Assembly (NCBI GenBank): GCA_036654795.1
Contig: JAVVRI010000032.1
Span: 1 to 21,055 of the forward strand
From: JAVVRI01 sp036654795
GTDB taxonomy: Bacteria; Bacteroidota; Bacteroidia; Bacteroidales; Tannerellaceae
Direction of reading: 5' to 3'
DNA length: 21,055 nucleotides
The notes under the pieces: model-generated
The model's input: only the letters and a program-made list of their open reading frames with translations
Database searches by the model: none
Told to the model about the DNA's origin: nothing
Shown here: in pieces, positions 7,602-16,617 of the stretch
Layout of the letters: each line of letters opens with the position of its first letter
How positions within the stretch are numbered: the stretch's first letter is position 1
Made by a program: the position numbers and the translations under genes

Positions 7602-9164
7602 TTATTTAGCCCAGAACATTTTTCTATAATAAGTATCATCACTTTGCATCGTCTGATACTTTGGATTATTATTACGTTCACTGATCGGATAACGCAATCT
7701 GTTAGGAATTTCCTGACAAATAGAAGAGGTTACATCTTTTTGGAAGTAGAGTGCCGGGACACCGGTTCTACGTATTTCATTCCAAGCTTGTATAGGCTGG
7801 AAATATCCGAAGCTTAACCATTTCTGAGTTTGAATAGCGACTAATTTATCACTAGCATCATTCCATAATTTTGTAGCATAAACGGCTATTTCAGCTTTAG
7901 AAGGTGAGGGTGTCGGATCGCTAAATGTTGCTTTTGCATTCAAATTATAGCAAAATTCAATTGATTTTGCTATTCCTGATTCAAAAGCTTCTTTTGCATT
8001 ACCCGATGCGTATCCTTTCTGATAAGCCTCTGCTTTGATAAACTCAACTTCTGAAGGCATCAGAATAATACCCGGATAATCATTATTACGACTAACCGTT
8101 GCTGTATCAACAGCTGAATAAAAGTTACCTCCTTGTGCCAACGGACGTTCGTACAAAGGTTGCTGCTTACTATAATCGTCATGAGTATTCAGGCCTTCAT
8201 AATTACCTTCCTTATTCTTAGCGTATAGAATATCTAAGCGAGGGTCTCCTTTTAGACGACTAATTACTTCATAAGAAGCTAATCCTCTACCAGATGTTTC
8301 AAAGCCATCTCGTACATGCTTTTCAGCCTTGAAGCCATCATTATCAGAAGCAACTCGAATGAACTCTTTATTGTCCTCCAGCAACGGGTATGTTGCTGGA
8401 TCAGAAAGAATTTCACTGATCACAGCTTTTCCTTCTTCAGCCAAAGAGCCATGATCTGCAACCCTCATAGCCATACGTAGACGAAGAGCATTTGCGTATT
8501 TCCTCCATATTCCCAAGTCTCCTCCATTAATATAATCCTGCGCTTTCAAGTACGATAAAGTTAAAGTAGACAAAGAGTTTAAACCTGCTATTTTGGTATT
8601 CACCTCTTTTAGGTCGCTCATCATCATTTTGTATAGATCTTCGGCTTTATCATAAGAAGGATATGAGCCTGCAATATCTCCGGTTATACCCAAATAACCT
8701 GCTTCCTTAAAAGGAATATCGCCCCACATATCCACCAATTGTTGCATATGGTCGTACATAAATATTTTAGATATGAGCAGTGTTGGTTCATAGTCTGCTT
8801 TCTTTACATCCGGCAACTCGTTATATGTCTTTTCCAAAATTCTATATTGAGCTATGATCTTATAAAAGTTTACCCATCGATCGTTAATGTACCCATCAGA
8901 AGCCAAATAACGACCATCCGAATTGGTAAAACCAAGCGTTTGAGCAAAACGTGCAATCAGACCATTATCGAATGACCATAAACGATAATAGGTTGCGTAT
9001 GTGTAATCATTACCCGCCTTAAAAATACCCGTCATCAGCTTTTCGCATGATACGGTCGTTGTTTTAGATGGATCAAGATAACGGTCAGTATAATCTGAAT
9101 CACTACATGCCGCAAAAGACAATAGCGCCGTACAACCCAAAAGTATAGATGATATATGTTTCAT
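7602..9164 (-). CDS. SusD/RagB-like outer-membrane lipoprotein (SusD-like_2 type)
   Basis: A 520-residue surface glycan-binding lipoprotein that forms the lid of the SusC transporter. The signal peptide ends in a lipobox with Cys20 (SFAAC), followed by SDSDYTD, an acidic Ser-rich start similar to the Bacteroidetes lipoprotein export signal. Helical TPR-like stretches follow (YRILEKTYNELPD, LYKMMMSDLKEVNTKI). The middle has WRKYANALRLRMAMRV and the C-terminal part has QKWLSFGYFQPIQAWNEIRR and IPNRLRYPISE, all typical of the SusD-like_2 branch. Length is normal. It starts 48 bp after the susC stop on the same strand, so the two are co-transcribed and should form one SusCD complex. The glycan cannot be predicted from the protein alone. 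Confidence 0.93.
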   Translation of the reverse strand: MKHISSILLGCTALLSFAACSDSDYTDRYLDPSKTTTVSCEKLMTGIFKAGNDYTYATYYRLWSFDNGLIARFAQTLGFTNSDGRYLASDGYINDRWVNFYKIIAQYRILEKTYNELPDVKKADYEPTLLISKIFMYDHMQQLVDMWGDIPFKEAGYLGITGDIAGSYPSYDKAEDLYKMMMSDLKEVNTKIAGLNSLSTLTLSYLKAQDYINGGDLGIWRKYANALRLRMAMRVADHGSLAEEGKAVISEILSDPATYPLLEDNKEFIRVASDNDGFKAEKHVRDGFETSGRGLASYEVISRLKGDPRLDILYAKNKEGNYEGLNTHDDYSKQQPLYERPLAQGGNFYSAVDTATVSRNNDYPGIILMPSEVEFIKAEAYQKGYASGNAKEAFESGIAKSIEFCYNLNAKATFSDPTPSPSKAEIAVYATKLWNDASDKLVAIQTQKWLSFGYFQPIQAWNEIRRTGVPALYFQKDVTSSICQEIPNRLRYPISERNNNPKYQTMQSDDTYYRKMFWAK

Positions 9165-9212
9165 TTTGATTTTGTTTTATATATATATGTTTCTGTTTGC
9201 TTATCACGATTA

Positions 9213-12200
9213 TCAGAAGCTAGCGCGTAATGATACACCGAACGAGCGAGTAGTTGCCGTTGAACCACCGATTTCTATTTGAGAAGTCCAAGTTGTACCG
9301 TCCGTTGCTTCAGCGTCAAATGCCGGTAAGTTCTTATACAAATAGAATAGGTTACGTCCGAATACAGACACAGTCAGGTTACGACAAGCAAACTTGCCGA
9401 TAAGAGCCTTCGGTAAAGAATATCCTAAGGACAACTCACGTAATTTGATATAAGTATTATCAAAGATAGAATGTGAATAATAAGTAGGAGCATCTGTTCC
9501 CCAATTATAAGTCTGATTATAGAACTTGTCAGCAGGAATAATTGTATTATTAGCAGAGCCATCAGGTCTTACACCCGGCAGAATCATACCATTATCATAT
9601 ATCTTTTCTCCTTTAGGGGCAGTACCCGTTTGAATAGGAACACAATTTCCTGTTGATGGATCGTTTCCTTCGAAATAATAACTAAGGCCACCGTGTTCTG
9701 CGTCTCGAGAGTCCATAGACTGAACTAAGTTACCACGTCCCATCATATATTGATAAGGAGTGTTGACTACAGCACCGCCAATACGGAAGTCAAAACTAGC
9801 ATCCAAGAAAAAGTTCTTATAGCTAAGAGAGGTACTTAAACCACCAGTTACTTTAGGCATTGCGTTACCAACTTTCACACGCTCCTTCGTCAGTTTGTAA
9901 AAACCGTTTTCATTTACAATGTCATTCCCCTGCTCATCCTGTTCTGGAGCATAAGCATAAATGTCCCCCATCGGTTCGCCAACATGTGACTCAACAGAAA
10001 CTGCCCCACCATCTATATTGGAATGTTGGAGGATATCCAGTCCATCCATTAATTTAGAGATTTTATTACGGTTGATGGCAAAGTTTCCACGTATATCCCA
10101 ACGCCATTCTTTTGTTTGAATAGGTGTACCATACAATGACATTTCAAAACCTTTATTCTTCAACTCTCCAATATTTTGCAGGATTGAACTACCTCCTGCT
10201 GATTGTGGAATAGTTGTTAGCAGAATCTGATCCTTCGTGGTATTCGTATAAAAAGAGAGCTCAAAGCCTAAACGGTTATTGAAGAACTTGTTTTCCAAAC
10301 CAACTTCAATCTCATGTTTTTCTTCCGGACGAATCTTTTCATTTCCTAATGTTTCCGGTATCTGATTGTATATAAAACCACTGATGCTGTTTTGCTCATA
10401 AGCTTGTGCTGCTTTGTAGATTTCTGGTGCATTACCTACAATACCCCAAGACACACGTACTTTACCATAATCATACCAGCTAGGCATCTTTTCTTTGAAT
10501 GCTTCGGTATAAATGAAACTGGCATTCACAGATGGATAGAAGAAGGAATTGTTGCCTTTTGCCAAAGTAGAAGTTTTTTCCTGACGGAATGTAGCTTCCA
10601 AATAAGCAAAATTACTGTATGAGACACTTGCAGTAGCTAAAAAAGCACTTTTTAGAAAATCAGATTTGCCCATATTTGCATTCGCCTTATCTTTACTAGC
10701 ATTCAGGTAGAACCAGTTTTCAATAGATAGACCACCATTCGTAGAAACGTTAGATTTATAATAACTTTCTTGACGAGCCTGCCAACCAAGGTTAACATTG
10801 ACGCCCCATTTTTCAGCGAATGTCCGGTCAAACATCAACATGACATCTCCATAGTAGATCTCATATTTCTTATTTGTCAAGCCATATTCACCGGTATAGG
10901 TACCAAAAGCAATTGGTTTTTCCGTTTTATTCATGTTTTCAATCTTATCCACAGTCAAGTCGGTAGACATACGTCCACGAAGAGTTAAACCATCGATAAT
11001 CTTCCAACTTGGAGTAACACTGGCAATCAAACGATTATTCTTTTCGAATTGCTCCTTTCCGTAGATATTCCAAAAATATTCTTTAATCAAGCCACCATAA
11101 GAAGCTTGTTCCCAAGCATACGATTCGTTTGGTGTCAAACTTTCTTTTGTATTAGGCACATTCAGATAACCCAGACTGGTCACAGTTGACTCGCGCATCA
11201 AAGCTATATCTTCAAATGAACCAAACATACCACCAAAGTTGTTCGTTAAACGATTGATACGATACGGACGATTCTTAATACTTTGCAACATATAGTTAAC
11301 AGTATAATCAAGTTTTAGATTTTTATTCAGAGAATAACTACCATTTAAACTGAAATTATGTTTGTTGTACGTACTATTATACTGCGTAGGTGTGTTATCA
11401 GCAAAGGTATAAGAAAAACGCATATTTCCTTTTTCTGTTCCTTGTGTAATAGCCAAGTTATATGTCTGATTAAAACCAGTACGGAAAATATCTTTCCATG
11501 GATTGGCAGATATGGCATCGTATTTACGCATTGTTCCATCCCAATAATAGACATCGCTACCATCATACTTCGGACCAAACTGTGCAGTAGCCGTACGTAC
11601 ACTTTTTACAGTTTGCCCATTATCCAATGTGCGTTGCCAAAAACCGCCATTGTCACGTTCGTAACCTGCTGTACGGCTTGTTACAGCTACACCAGGGCCA
11701 AATGTTGTTTGCATTTCAGGCATGTAAGCTACCCAGTCTCCTGTTAATGTAGCATTAAAGTCAACCCCAATACCCGTAGAACCTTTACCGCTTTTAGTTG
11801 TAATCATAACTACACCATTCGCAGCCTCAGAACCATATAAAGCTGATGCAGAAGCACCTTTAAGAATGGATAGATTCTCAATGTCTTCAGGATTGATATC
11901 TACTAATCCATTACTATTTACACGCTGGTCAGTCCAGTAACCATCTTTGTTTGCATCCCCATTACGAATAGGCACACCATCCACAATCACTAAAGGTTGG
12001 TTCGATCCAGTAATAGAACTCATACCACGTACATTAATAGATACAGCAGATGTACTACCTCCTGGTGCTGCCTGAATACGAACACCCGATGCTTTACCAT
12101 AAAGTGAAGTTGCAAAGTTTGGTGTTCCTGTCTTCACAAGGTCGCCAGCGGCAATCGTACTAATAGCATAACCTAGTTTCTTGGCATCTTTTTTGATACC

Positions 12201-12578
12201 CAAAGCAGTAACCACCACTTCGTCTAGTTTTTGTGCATCCTCTTTTAGTTTAATTTGCAAAGAAGCTTGTCCTTCATACTTAACCTCCTTATTGGCGTAA
12301 CCAATAAAGGAGATCATGATAACATCCCCCTTTTTCACACCATCCAATGTAAATTTGCCGTCCATGTCGGTAATTGTACCATTAGTAGTTCCTTTCACGA
12401 CTACTGACGCTCCGGCTACTGAGCCTAGGTCATCTTCAATTGTGCCGGTTACTTTTCCTGCTTGCTGAGTAACATCAGTCGTTTCCGTAATAAATCCTTC
12501 CGCAGCAGTAACACGCAGAGGAGAAACCAAAGCAGTCATCAGCAGTAACGAACTGACGGGTTTGTAAAGTTTAAACAT
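9213..12578 (-). CDS. SusC/RagA-like TonB-dependent outer-membrane transporter
   Basis: A 1121-residue outer-membrane importer powered by TonB. A signal peptide covers about residues 1-25. A carboxypeptidase-regulatory-like domain follows (about 40-125; GKVTGTIEDDLGSVAGASVV, DGKFTLDGVKKGD). The TonB box lies in KLDEVVVTALGIKK. The plug domain (about 135-260) has VSINVRGMSSITGSNQPLVI and ASALYGSEAANGVVMITTKS, the hallmark SusC motifs. The remainder is a 22-strand-type barrel ending in RSFGVSLRASF with a terminal aromatic residue. It has no N-terminal sigma-signalling extension, so it should not talk to a FecR protein; control by the divergent regulator fits. It is the first gene of the susC-susD-GH2 operon and has a candidate -7 box upstream. 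Confidence 0.95.
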   Translation of the reverse strand: MFKLYKPVSSLLLMTALVSPLRVTAAEGFITETTDVTQQAGKVTGTIEDDLGSVAGASVVVKGTTNGTITDMDGKFTLDGVKKGDVIMISFIGYANKEVKYEGQASLQIKLKEDAQKLDEVVVTALGIKKDAKKLGYAISTIAAGDLVKTGTPNFATSLYGKASGVRIQAAPGGSTSAVSINVRGMSSITGSNQPLVIVDGVPIRNGDANKDGYWTDQRVNSNGLVDINPEDIENLSILKGASASALYGSEAANGVVMITTKSGKGSTGIGVDFNATLTGDWVAYMPEMQTTFGPGVAVTSRTAGYERDNGGFWQRTLDNGQTVKSVRTATAQFGPKYDGSDVYYWDGTMRKYDAISANPWKDIFRTGFNQTYNLAITQGTEKGNMRFSYTFADNTPTQYNSTYNKHNFSLNGSYSLNKNLKLDYTVNYMLQSIKNRPYRINRLTNNFGGMFGSFEDIALMRESTVTSLGYLNVPNTKESLTPNESYAWEQASYGGLIKEYFWNIYGKEQFEKNNRLIASVTPSWKIIDGLTLRGRMSTDLTVDKIENMNKTEKPIAFGTYTGEYGLTNKKYEIYYGDVMLMFDRTFAEKWGVNVNLGWQARQESYYKSNVSTNGGLSIENWFYLNASKDKANANMGKSDFLKSAFLATASVSYSNFAYLEATFRQEKTSTLAKGNNSFFYPSVNASFIYTEAFKEKMPSWYDYGKVRVSWGIVGNAPEIYKAAQAYEQNSISGFIYNQIPETLGNEKIRPEEKHEIEVGLENKFFNNRLGFELSFYTNTTKDQILLTTIPQSAGGSSILQNIGELKNKGFEMSLYGTPIQTKEWRWDIRGNFAINRNKISKLMDGLDILQHSNIDGGAVSVESHVGEPMGDIYAYAPEQDEQGNDIVNENGFYKLTKERVKVGNAMPKVTGGLSTSLSYKNFFLDASFDFRIGGAVVNTPYQYMMGRGNLVQSMDSRDAEHGGLSYYFEGNDPSTGNCVPIQTGTAPKGEKIYDNGMILPGVRPDGSANNTIIPADKFYNQTYNWGTDAPTYYSHSIFDNTYIKLRELSLGYSLPKALIGKFACRNLTVSVFGRNLFYLYKNLPAFDAEATDGTTWTSQIEIGGSTATTRSFGVSLRASF

Positions 12579-12630
12579 AATAACAATTTTAATTAAACAT
12601 ACAATTAATTAATATTCCCAAATAGAGTTG

Positions 12631-12638
12631 CAAAAATA
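12631..12638 (-). promoter_or_regulatory. Candidate -7 element for the susC operon
   Basis: On the minus strand this reads TATTTTTG, matching the TAnnTTTG consensus, about 53 bp before the susC start. That would give a leader of roughly 45 nt. No TTTG -33 element was found at the expected distance, which would fit a promoter that needs an activator such as the divergent regulator. Confidence 0.4.
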
Positions 12639-12677
12639 GAGAACAGATACACTTACACATCGTATACTATTTGTATT

Positions 12678-12718
12678 TAACAGATTATTAAAATACACGC
12701 GTACAATTTCACCTGTTA
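12678..12718. promoter_or_regulatory. Inverted repeat TAACAG/CTGTTA in the divergent intergenic region, possible operator
   Basis: TAACAG (12678-12683) and CTGTTA (12713-12718) form a spaced dyad between the two divergent -7 boxes. A direct repeat ATTTGTA also occurs at 12669-12675 and 12718-12724. The position, about 40-90 bp upstream of the susC -7 box, is where an AraC-type activator usually binds. The elements are short and could arise by chance in A+T-rich DNA. Confidence 0.25.
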
Positions 12719-12745
12719 TTTGTACTATACTTACATATTATTCAA

Positions 12746-12753
12746 TATCTTTG
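12746..12753 (+). promoter_or_regulatory. Candidate -7 element for the HTCS-like regulator gene
   Basis: TATCTTTG matches TAnnTTTG and lies 28 bp before the ATG at 12782. A TTTG at 12719-12722 could be the -33 element, but the 23-nt spacing is a little longer than the usual 19-21. Confidence 0.45.
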
Positions 12754-12781
12754 TAACCCAAACGTCTAATAAATCACAATA

Positions 12782-15700
12782 ATGAGTAAGTTTTGGTTGA
12801 TCTTTATTTGCATAATACTAGTCTTTTTCCCCAATGACGCACATGGAAAGGAATTATACTTTCGCAGTCTGGGAATAAAAGATGGCTTGTCTCAGCCATC
12901 AGCCATATCCATTTGGCAAGATCCTTTCGGCAGAATGTGGTTTGGTAACGATGCAATAAATTGCTTTGACGGAAAAAACACGAAAGTGATTCACATCTCG
13001 AAATATTTCCCCTCACTTGAGGATTCTAATATTCATGCACTTTGCGGAAACAAAGCGACAGTATTTCTCTTGGCCGAAAAGCAGGTTGTATTCGTTGATT
13101 TACTAAGCGGACACCCTACGCTAACCGATCTAACAGCAACCCATATTTGTGTATATAACAACGAACTCTATCTCGCAGAAAATCATTCCATCTACAAGTA
13201 CGATCAAAAATCAGGCATCAAGAAGGAGTTATTCACAGACAGTAAACTAAAGATAAGGCAACTCACAGCGATCAATGCAAATGAATTTTGGGTAGGTACC
13301 ACATCCGGATTATTTAAGATTGACCTTAGTAAGCGAAAGATAGTAAACGCCGTTTGCAAAGACAAAGACATATTCACACAATACCTCGACTCGAACCGCC
13401 AATTATGGTTTGGAACCACCAAACAACAATCTGGCGTTGTTTCGTCCAAAGGTGAGGTGAGGAACATTATGCTCAATAATAAAACGTTTGCATCCGACAT
13501 ACACTGCTTTGCGGAAGACAAGAATGGAAATGTATGGATTGGTACAATTACCGGCATTTACAAAGCAAACTGCCAACCGGATAGTTCTCCAAAAATCTTG
13601 ACAAAAGAACCACTGATGGCAGAATCGCCTATAACAGCACTCTTGGTGGACAGGCAGGGAACACTCTGGATCGGTCCTTATTATGGAGACATCCGCTACA
13701 TCAACATGGACGTGGACAACCTGACCTACTATAGATGTGACGAAAACGTAGAAAACAGACTACACGGTGTCGTAATAGGCTCCATGGTGGAGGATAACGA
13801 GAACAACCTCTACGTCGCAAGCGAAGGAAGTGGCGTCAACATCCTTCAAAACAACAGCATACGGCATATTACCACTCAAACATACCCACTGCCAAACAAT
13901 AAAATACGAGCCTTATGGTTTGACAATCAATTCAACAGACTATTCATCAGTACCTACCGGGAAAAGCTAATCTATCTGGACAAGAAGACAAATGCTTTAA
14001 AAAACATAGATTCGCCCTTACTGAATAATATGCACCAATCGACTATTGAAAATATGATCCCCTACCAAGAAGATATGCTGGTACTCTTATCACAAGACGG
14101 ACTATTAAAAATGAACAGGCAAACGCTCGCAATAGACTATCTGTTAGACGACAGCCTACTACGGCAAAAATGCACAGGCAATATACGGAGCATTTATATT
14201 GATGATAAAAACAGGCTTTGGGTATCCTCCTTAGAAGAGGGTCTGATTCTTATCGACCTAAACACACAGAAACTGCTACATAGATATGGCAACGGCTTAC
14301 AAAAAGACAGCAAAATACCCAGTGCCATCAACGCGATATGCGGCAATAGCAAGAATGGGCTCTTCATGTCCACCCTCAATTCCGGTATTCTGCAATATAA
14401 TAATGAGAAAAACACATTCGAATCATACGCTAAGGAGAAGCATTTGCTGATGAGTAATATTTGTTATAACATCGTAATGTCAAACTTTGGTAATCTGATT
14501 GTAACAACAGACAAAGGCGTGTCCATCATTGACGTATCCGTAAACAAGAAAGCAGCCTCGGCCTACCATATCCACCTGAATGACTTACATCAGATAAGTG
14601 GCCTTGGAACAGATTGCGGCATCTACGTTTCACCCTACAACAATAGGATATACGTAGGTGCGCTATATGGCCTTTTTTCATTTAACGAGCATGACATCAA
14701 TCAGCAAACCGACAACTATTCGCTCCTTTTCTCCACCCTAACGGTGAACAATCAGACAATCAGCCCAAACACTTCCGAACTATTAAGCAAAGAAATCTCT
14801 TTCACAAAGCAGATCACTCTGCCCTACAATCAGAACACACTCAGCCTGACCTTTACCACAACAAACTACGTACTATCCAACTATACCACCTACGAATACA
14901 AGATGGAGGGGTTAGACAAAATATGGATCTCGGCAAAAGATAAAACCATCACCTATTCTTCACTACGCCCCGGCACATATAAGCTAACCGTACGCGAAGT
15001 AGAAAACCCACAAAAAGCAACAACGCTGGAGATTCACATACAGCCTCCTTTCTGGTTCGCATGGCAAGCATGGATACTTTACGGCATCCTCCTATTCTTT
15101 GCCACCAGATGGCTCTATCTATTTAATAAAACGAAGACGCGTCTCAGAACTTCCTTGAGAACAGAGCAGGAGAAGATTGATTTCCTGACAAACATATCTA
15201 ACGAGTTGAGAGGTCCGCTTACTGTGATCATCACCCTGCTCAACACCCTATCAGCAGAGCAAAACACCATTGGCAAAGGACGAATCGGCAAAGTCGTCAA
15301 ACAAGCACTCTACATGCAACATCTGATCACGCAACTTCTAACATTCAACGATACAGAAAAGGAAGAACTCTCCTTGCCCGACGAAAAGGAGTCCGACGAA
15401 AATGAAGGAACAGCAGAAACAGATGAAAGCACCTCGCCATATACTCTGATAATTATTGACCAAAACGAAGATATCCGAAATATAATAAAAGAAACCTTTT
15501 CGTTTGCCTACAGGATAGTGGAAGCTCGCGATGGAGACGAAGGCTACACCTTGGCAACCACCGAACATCCGGACATCATATTCTGCGAGATTACCGTCCC
15601 GGGCATTTCAGGCATCGAACTATGCAAAATGCTTAAGTCGAACATCGAAACGCTAAGTATTCCTATTTTGCTCATCACCTCCAACCCGTCGAACGAGCAA

Positions 15701-16234
15701 AAGCTACTCTGCATACGCGCCGGCGCCGATGATTACATCGTAAAGCCGTTTCAGATGGAACTATTATTGCAACGCAGCAACAGCTTGATACGAAATAGGA
15801 GAAACATCGAAGGAAAATACAGCGCAGAAATCGTAGAACAACCCTCCGATTTGATGGCAAAGAATAACAGCGAGCAGATGTTTCTGGACGCAGCAACACG
15901 CGTCATCGAAAAGAATTTGGACAATACAGCTTTCGACATCAGCCTATGGAGCAAGGAGCTGGAAGTAGGAAGGACTACCCTATTCAACCAAATCAAAGAA
16001 ATCACCGGCATGACGCCTAACGATTACATCCTCTCCTATAAAATGAATAAGGCAAAACTTCTTCTGCACGACAACAACAACCAGCCGATAGCCGAAATAG
16101 CCTACCGACTGGGATATTCTGATCCGGCCTATTTCAGCCGTTCGTTCAAAAAGATTGTAGGCGTATCCCCTCAACTATACAAAAAAAGCAACAACAACTT
16201 TCATTCGAAAGAAGCAGACTCACCAACACCATAA
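12782..16234 (+). CDS. HTCS-derived transmembrane AraC regulator lacking kinase domain and both phosphoacceptors
   Basis: An 1150-residue protein with hybrid two-component system (HTCS) layout. It has a signal peptide/anchor (about 1-22), then a periplasmic double beta-propeller of Reg_prop repeats (e.g. MWFGND near 52, FWVGTTSGLFKID near 170, VWIGTITGIYK near 252, LWVSSLEEGL near 480). A Y_Y_Y domain follows (about 680-750), then one membrane span (about 761-781) and HisKA-like helices (about 790-855). The H-box reads NISNELRGPL, with Asn807 where the phosphorylated His belongs. The HATPase_c domain (about 110-120 residues in relatives) is absent; an acidic linker (856-886) leads straight into the receiver (888-1000). 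There Asp893 is kept, the second acidic residue is Gln894, the phosphoacceptor Asp is Glu936, and Thr966 and Lys988 remain. An intact AraC helix-turn-helix domain ends it (about 1040-1135; IAEIAYRLGYSDPAYFSRSF). It probably activates the divergent susC operon without phosphotransfer. Confidence 0.9.
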   Translation: MSKFWLIFICIILVFFPNDAHGKELYFRSLGIKDGLSQPSAISIWQDPFGRMWFGNDAINCFDGKNTKVIHISKYFPSLEDSNIHALCGNKATVFLLAEKQVVFVDLLSGHPTLTDLTATHICVYNNELYLAENHSIYKYDQKSGIKKELFTDSKLKIRQLTAINANEFWVGTTSGLFKIDLSKRKIVNAVCKDKDIFTQYLDSNRQLWFGTTKQQSGVVSSKGEVRNIMLNNKTFASDIHCFAEDKNGNVWIGTITGIYKANCQPDSSPKILTKEPLMAESPITALLVDRQGTLWIGPYYGDIRYINMDVDNLTYYRCDENVENRLHGVVIGSMVEDNENNLYVASEGSGVNILQNNSIRHITTQTYPLPNNKIRALWFDNQFNRLFISTYREKLIYLDKKTNALKNIDSPLLNNMHQSTIENMIPYQEDMLVLLSQDGLLKMNRQTLAIDYLLDDSLLRQKCTGNIRSIYIDDKNRLWVSSLEEGLILIDLNTQKLLHRYGNGLQKDSKIPSAINAICGNSKNGLFMSTLNSGILQYNNEKNTFESYAKEKHLLMSNICYNIVMSNFGNLIVTTDKGVSIIDVSVNKKAASAYHIHLNDLHQISGLGTDCGIYVSPYNNRIYVGALYGLFSFNEHDINQQTDNYSLLFSTLTVNNQTISPNTSELLSKEISFTKQITLPYNQNTLSLTFTTTNYVLSNYTTYEYKMEGLDKIWISAKDKTITYSSLRPGTYKLTVREVENPQKATTLEIHIQPPFWFAWQAWILYGILLFFATRWLYLFNKTKTRLRTSLRTEQEKIDFLTNISNELRGPLTVIITLLNTLSAEQNTIGKGRIGKVVKQALYMQHLITQLLTFNDTEKEELSLPDEKESDENEGTAETDESTSPYTLIIIDQNEDIRNIIKETFSFAYRIVEARDGDEGYTLATTEHPDIIFCEITVPGISGIELCKMLKSNIETLSIPILLITSNPSNEQKLLCIRAGADDYIVKPFQMELLLQRSNSLIRNRRNIEGKYSAEIVEQPSDLMAKNNSEQMFLDAATRVIEKNLDNTAFDISLWSKELEVGRTTLFNQIKEITGMTPNDYILSYKMNKAKLLLHDNNNQPIAEIAYRLGYSDPAYFSRSFKKIVGVSPQLYKKSNNNFHSKEADSPTP

Positions 16235-16270
16235 GAACGTTCTCCACCCCGCTATGCACCAAATAAGTAG

Positions 16271-16296
16271 TCGGTTACTTACCATTAGTCAACCGA
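16271..16296 (+). terminator. Possible weak terminator after the regulator gene
   Basis: TCGGTTACT (16271-16279) pairs with AGT-C-AACCGA (16287-16296) with one bulged C, and is followed by ATTTTCT. It lies 37 bp after the stop codon. The stem is modest and the U-tract short. Confidence 0.35.
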
Positions 16297-16341
16297 ATTT
16301 TCTATTATCTATTAGTCATTTTAATGCTTTTAATTTATAGG

Positions 16342-16429
16342 CCGACAACTGTCGGTCTATAAATTGACAGTTGTCGGCTTATAAGCTAACAGCTGTCGGT
16401 CTATAAGCCGACAACTGTCAGCCTATGAA
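16342..16429. repeat. Four tandem 22-bp palindromic repeats in the 16235-16617 gap
   Basis: Four units lie head to tail with an exact 22-bp period, starting at 16342, 16364, 16386 and 16408; the consensus is YYRACARYTGTCRGYYTATRAR. Each has a partial palindrome of the ACA-N2-TGT type. All differences between units are transitions. The array is also roughly symmetric about 16382 (CTTATAAG at 16378-16385), and its ends (TTATAGG near 16335, CCTATGAA at 16422) are complementary, so RNA or DNA could fold into one long stem or several short ones. It lies between the regulator stop (16234) and the next start (16618). The rest of this 383-bp gap holds only the possible terminator above and A+T-rich sequence without a convincing ORF. 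Confidence 0.9.
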
Positions 16430-16617
16430 TGATTCCTTATCTTTATACTAAAGAAATGCATACTAATCGATAAAACTTAAGTAAAACAGCAACCATCCAT
16501 CCACCCTCAAAGACAAGCGCTAAGTTAAAAAAGAAAAATCCCGTGCCGCCTTATTAAACTTACCCTTGCTTTCGCTGTCTATCCTCACGTTAGATAAAAA
16601 ACGTAAGACACTTTGTT

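Larger units (their letters stand above)
4629..16234. other. Compact polysaccharide-utilization locus: GH2, SusD, SusC and divergent HTCS-like regulator
   Basis: SusC, SusD and the GH2 gene lie in order on the minus strand, and the membrane-spanning AraC-type regulator diverges from susC across a 203-bp intergenic region. This is the standard minimal layout of a Bacteroidales glycan locus. There is one recognisable enzyme and no separate SusE/F-like surface glycan-binding protein, so the substrate is probably a simple galactoside-type oligosaccharide or is partly processed by enzymes encoded elsewhere. The substrate is inferred only from the GH2 family. Confidence 0.75.

Noticed and set aside
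10392..11747. Several open frames antisense to susC and other large genes
   Set aside because: They lie wholly inside strongly supported genes on the other strand, have no recognisable domains and no separate start signals, so they are shadow frames.
16342..16429. The 22-bp repeat array as a CRISPR
   Set aside because: The units are contiguous with no spacers, are shorter than usual CRISPR repeats, and no cas genes are nearby.
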